From positions 248,001-312,000 of the forward strand of contig NZ_JAIWNB010000001.1 in the NCBI RefSeq assembly GCF_020215705.1: DNA of 64,000 nt. The letters run 5' to 3'. The DNA comes from Nonomuraea aurantiaca (lineage in GTDB: Bacteria; Actinomycetota; Actinomycetes; Streptosporangiales; Streptosporangiaceae). Shown here piece by piece: positions 61,670 through 64,000 of this stretch. Within the stretch, counting starts at the first letter, position 1. Every line of letters starts with the position of its first letter. The notes below the pieces were generated by a model. The model searched no databases. It had not been told where the DNA came from and saw only the letters and a list, made by a program, of their open reading frames with translations. Made by a program: the position numbers and the translations under genes.

Positions 61670-64000
61670 TCAGGACATCATCCTGAGGTTTGCGCTCACC
61701 CGCGCCCGTTCCGGCGCTCGCTCGAGGTACGCGGCAGCACCCGCCAACGCCGCCGCGGTCAGCATCAGCACCAGGAACGCCGGCCCGGTCGGCACCAGCG
61801 CGAAGTTGCGGATCAAGCCCGCGATCACCATGAATTGGACGCCGGCCAGCAGTTCCAGCCGGTCGTGCGTCACCTGGGACTCCACGACGAACAACACCAG
61901 CAGGACCGGGAGATACGCGGGTACCCACGAACTTCCAGGACTGTCGCCGCTCGGGGGACCGAGGACGCCGAAGGCGACCAGAACCGTGGCCGTCATACCC
62001 AGCACGATCGACCGCCAGGCTCTTTGCCGCCCCGTGTCCAGGCTCACGCGGACAACGAGCGCGCCGATGAGGACCAGGATTGTCATCGATCCGATTGTCG
62101 GGCCGTCCACCTCGGCCACCGGGATGGGAATCATCAGATCGATGACCGTCACTGTCACTGCCAACAGGCCGGCGACGGCCGCGACGACCCTGGCCGGGCC
62201 CTCCAGGGCCAAGGCCATCTCCACGAGCACCACCAGCAGGATGAGCACCGTGCCCATGAGAGTCATCAGCACCTCGAACGGGGCTTGCAGGCGAGCGATC
62301 GCGATGATCTGGGCGAACAGGCCCACGTGGAGCGCGGCCAGGCCGGCCGCGGCACCCAGTATCACCGTACGTGGCCGGCCTTCTCTGAGCAGACCGACCA
62401 CAATCGCGGTGCCCACGAACAGCATGAACCACGTCGGCTCGACGCCGCCCCGCAGCCAGAGGTATCCGATACCGGACTCGCGAGCCATCGGACCGACCAT
62501 CAGGAGCAGCGCGGACAGGAAGGCGAGGGCGCGCAAGGTCGGAGTCCACGGGCGACGCCCACTCGCGAAGGTGTCTCGGGGAACGACCTCGTCTTCGTCT
62601 CGCCGCACGGGGGATCGCCGGACGACTGCCGACTCGGTTGTGGGAGGCGTCACGGACTCCCCTGCCGACTCAGTTGTGGGAGCGAGCGTCACGGACTCCC
62701 CTGCGGGCTGATCGCCTGCGCCCTTCGCGGCCGCCGCCGATGATGACGGTCGTGGTACTGCCGGCGGAGCGGTAGGAGTGAAAGTCGAGGCAGGGGAGTG
62801 TGCCCGCGTGTCGGCGCCGAGGGCCTGCGCCGCGGCGGCCGAGACCATTCGACTGTCGTCGTCGGCCAGCCTTTCCAGCGTCAGCCGGGCCGCCAAGGCC
62901 AGACCCGCGTGGCGACTGCGCCGCAGCCGGGCCAGCGTATCGATCGTACCGGCCCTGATATCCGCGATCGGATGGTCGACGGCCTCCTGGAGCTCGGGCG
63001 GCAACGGCGCTGGCCGATTCACGGGCCGGCTGCGTCGCGCGATGACCAGATCCCCCTGCACGTCGAACGTCCACTTGCCCGGTGTCTGCTTGGGCGTGCC
63101 GGTTCGCACCTTGTCGTAGACATAGTCGTACAGCTCGTGGATGCCCACATAGCCGTCCTGGTTACGGTCGGCGTCGCCCGTCTCGAGCCCCTCCACGAGC
63201 GCGCTGGTGAACACCGAAGGCGACGTGTCCCGGGCATCGGCCAGTTCGGGTCCGTCGAAGGCGTACTCCAGAGCGTTGGACGCGGTGATGACCACCCGCC
63301 CGCGCCCGCCGAACTGCTCCTCGACGTGGAGGTCCGAGCCCGCCCGTGAGAGCGCGCCGCGCCCGAACGCGCCCGCGTAGCAGCAGTCGAGCAGCAACAC
63401 GATGCGCCGGCATCGGCTGCGGCTCATCAGCCGGTTGACGAACTCGGCGGACACAGCGGTGGCGCCGAGGCGGTTGAGCTTGGTGCTGGGGGTGGCGAAG
63501 TACAGCTCGCCGTTGTCGTTCTTGACCCCGTGGCCGGAAAAGTGCAGCAGGAGCAAGTCGTCGGGGTGCCGGTCGGCGAAGAATTCCTCGACAGCCTCGT
63601 TGATGACAGCGGTGGACTCGTTCAGCATCGTACGTACCTCGAACCCGCCGATGGCCGCGTCCCCGAGCACGCCGGCCAGTGCTTCGGCGTCGAGGGCCGG
63701 CGCCCGCAGTCGCCGCAACCCGGGATCACCGTACTCGTCGCTGGCCACGATCAGCGCCACACGCCGACCTGCCGGCGCAGGTGTGTCCGGCTGCCTACGG
63801 TGTAACCACACGTCGATGAGCTCGCGTTGTTCTTTGGACGCGATCCCGGTCACCTCCAGGACGTCACCCTCTACGTCCAGCTTGACCGAACGGTGCTGGT
63901 TGCGAGAGAGCCAGGCGGTCACCGCGTTCACGATCGTGGCGAGCACTTCCGTACCTGCCAGCCCGATCACCAGTCCGCCGAGCGTGAACGTCAGGTCCCC
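61670..64000 (-). CDS. caspase-like (C14) peptidase, EACC1-like N-terminus, multi-pass membrane protein, 5' end cut by window
   Basis: The frame is open to the window edge, so the start may lie outside; GTG 63970 would give 766 residues. The first 75 residues (LAGTEVLATIVNAVTAWLSR followed by SVKLDVEGDVLEVTG) resemble an effector-associated constant component (EACC1). The caspase domain has His147 in HFSGHGVKNDNGEL and Cys197 in LLLDCCYAGAFG, counted from 63970. An EF-hand-like DADRNQDGYVGIHELYDYV follows the caspase core, then helical HEAT-like repeats (about 315-385) and a Pro/Thr/Ser linker. About nine membrane helices end the protein. It is convergent with the tRNA. A membrane-bound protease effector is likely. 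Confidence 0.87.
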   Translation of the reverse strand, partial: GDLTFTLGGLVIGLAGTEVLATIVNAVTAWLSRNQHRSVKLDVEGDVLEVTGIASKEQRELIDVWLHRRQPDTPAPAGRRVALIVASDEYGDPGLRRLRAPALDAEALAGVLGDAAIGGFEVRTMLNESTAVINEAVEEFFADRHPDDLLLLHFSGHGVKNDNGELYFATPSTKLNRLGATAVSAEFVNRLMSRSRCRRIVLLLDCCYAGAFGRGALSRAGSDLHVEEQFGGRGRVVITASNALEYAFDGPELADARDTSPSVFTSALVEGLETGDADRNQDGYVGIHELYDYVYDKVRTGTPKQTPGKWTFDVQGDLVIARRSRPVNRPAPLPPELQEAVDHPIADIRAGTIDTLARLRRSRHAGLALAARLTLERLADDDSRMVSAAAAQALGADTRAHSPASTFTPTAPPAVPRPSSSAAAAKGAGDQPAGESVTLAPTTESAGESVTPPTTESAVVRRSPVRRDEDEVVPRDTFASGRRPWTPTLRALAFLSALLLMVGPMARESGIGYLWLRGGVEPTWFMLFVGTAIVVGLLREGRPRTVILGAAAGLAALHVGLFAQIIAIARLQAPFEVLMTLMGTVLILLVVLVEMALALEGPARVVAAVAGLLAVTVTVIDLMIPIPVAEVDGPTIGSMTILVLIGALVVRVSLDTGRQRAWRSIVLGMTATVLVAFGVLGPPSGDSPGSSWVPAYLPVLLVLFVVESQVTHDRLELLAGVQFMVIAGLIRNFALVPTGPAFLVLMLTAAALAGAAAYLERAPERARVSANLRMMS

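Noticed and set aside
61464..61670. tRNA-Val as integration site of a mobile island
   Set aside because: No integrase, excisionase or direct repeat of the tRNA 3' end is visible in the sequence available to the right.

Overview
The window is high-GC chromosomal DNA from a mycelial-type actinomycete. Supporting signs are strong G/C third-position bias, frequent GTG starts with GGAGG-type ribosome sites, a FasR-FabD-FabH-AcpP-FabF-AccD operon, a single-chain AceE pyruvate dehydrogenase E1, a mycothiol-dependent isomerase-like enzyme, actinobacterial domains of unknown function (DUF3052, DUF3145, DUF5998, DUF1918), and several secreted proteins. A Streptosporangiaceae member (Nonomuraea-like) is my best guess, but this is inference. 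No phage, transposase, CRISPR array or rRNA is visible; one tRNA-Val is present.

Layout. 0.3-19 kb: topoisomerase IV subunits ParE and ParC flank about 14 kb of accessory genes: a TetR/dehydrogenase pair, a two-component system, a MarR/SnoaL pair, a secreted DNRLRE protein, carbonic anhydrase, a redoxin, a VOC protein and a large secreted GH3 glycosidase with a LacI-type operator. 19-29 kb: TauD-type dioxygenase, a RecQ helicase with a phosphoribosyltransferase-like tail, a membrane Ser/Thr kinase fused to an extracellular solute-binding protein, a PfkB sugar kinase, and a GNAT/acyl-CoA synthetase fusion. 29-36 kb: a secreted C39 peptidase, a secreted beta-propeller protein with a translationally coupled 41-residue ORF, DUF5998, a phosphodiesterase-type enzyme and a mercaptopyruvate sulfurtransferase.

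36.3-41.2 kb is a four-gene minus-strand module: cytoplasmic subtilisin (S8), ECF-like sigma factor, a small beta-rich protein in the anti-sigma position, and a long TPR-CHAT protease. With the caspase-like protein at the right edge (61.7 kb to the end; N-terminal EACC1-like segment, about nine membrane helices), this gives two separate protease-effector loci of the kind associated with bacterial conflict and programmed-death systems. I consider the S8/sigma/CHAT module the strongest candidate for an undescribed system.

41.3-48.1 kb is the fatty-acid synthesis operon with its PucR-type activator FasR and a candidate operator. 48.2-50.2 kb is a DUF350 / glutathionylspermidine-synthetase-like ATP-grasp / small membrane protein triad that parallels the enterobacterial yjfL-yjfC-yjfM genes. 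50.3-61.5 kb holds a PHP protein, a WYL regulator, VOC and mycothiol-type proteins, a secreted tripeptidyl-peptidase-like hydrolase, aceE, YjbQ, DUF3052, a peroxiredoxin, a zinc-ribbon protein, a ROK glucokinase and tRNA-Val.

Several non-coding signals are not explained by genes: a 91-bp dispersed repeat (two ungapped copies 14 kb apart, 80/91 identical), a 41-bp tandem array, a GGGGCC-rich tract, a 21-bp tandem array at the sulfurtransferase/CHAT convergence, a four-fold CGATAA-core array upstream of the kinase fusion, and several strong hairpin terminators. All identities were worked out by reading the sequence; no database search was possible.
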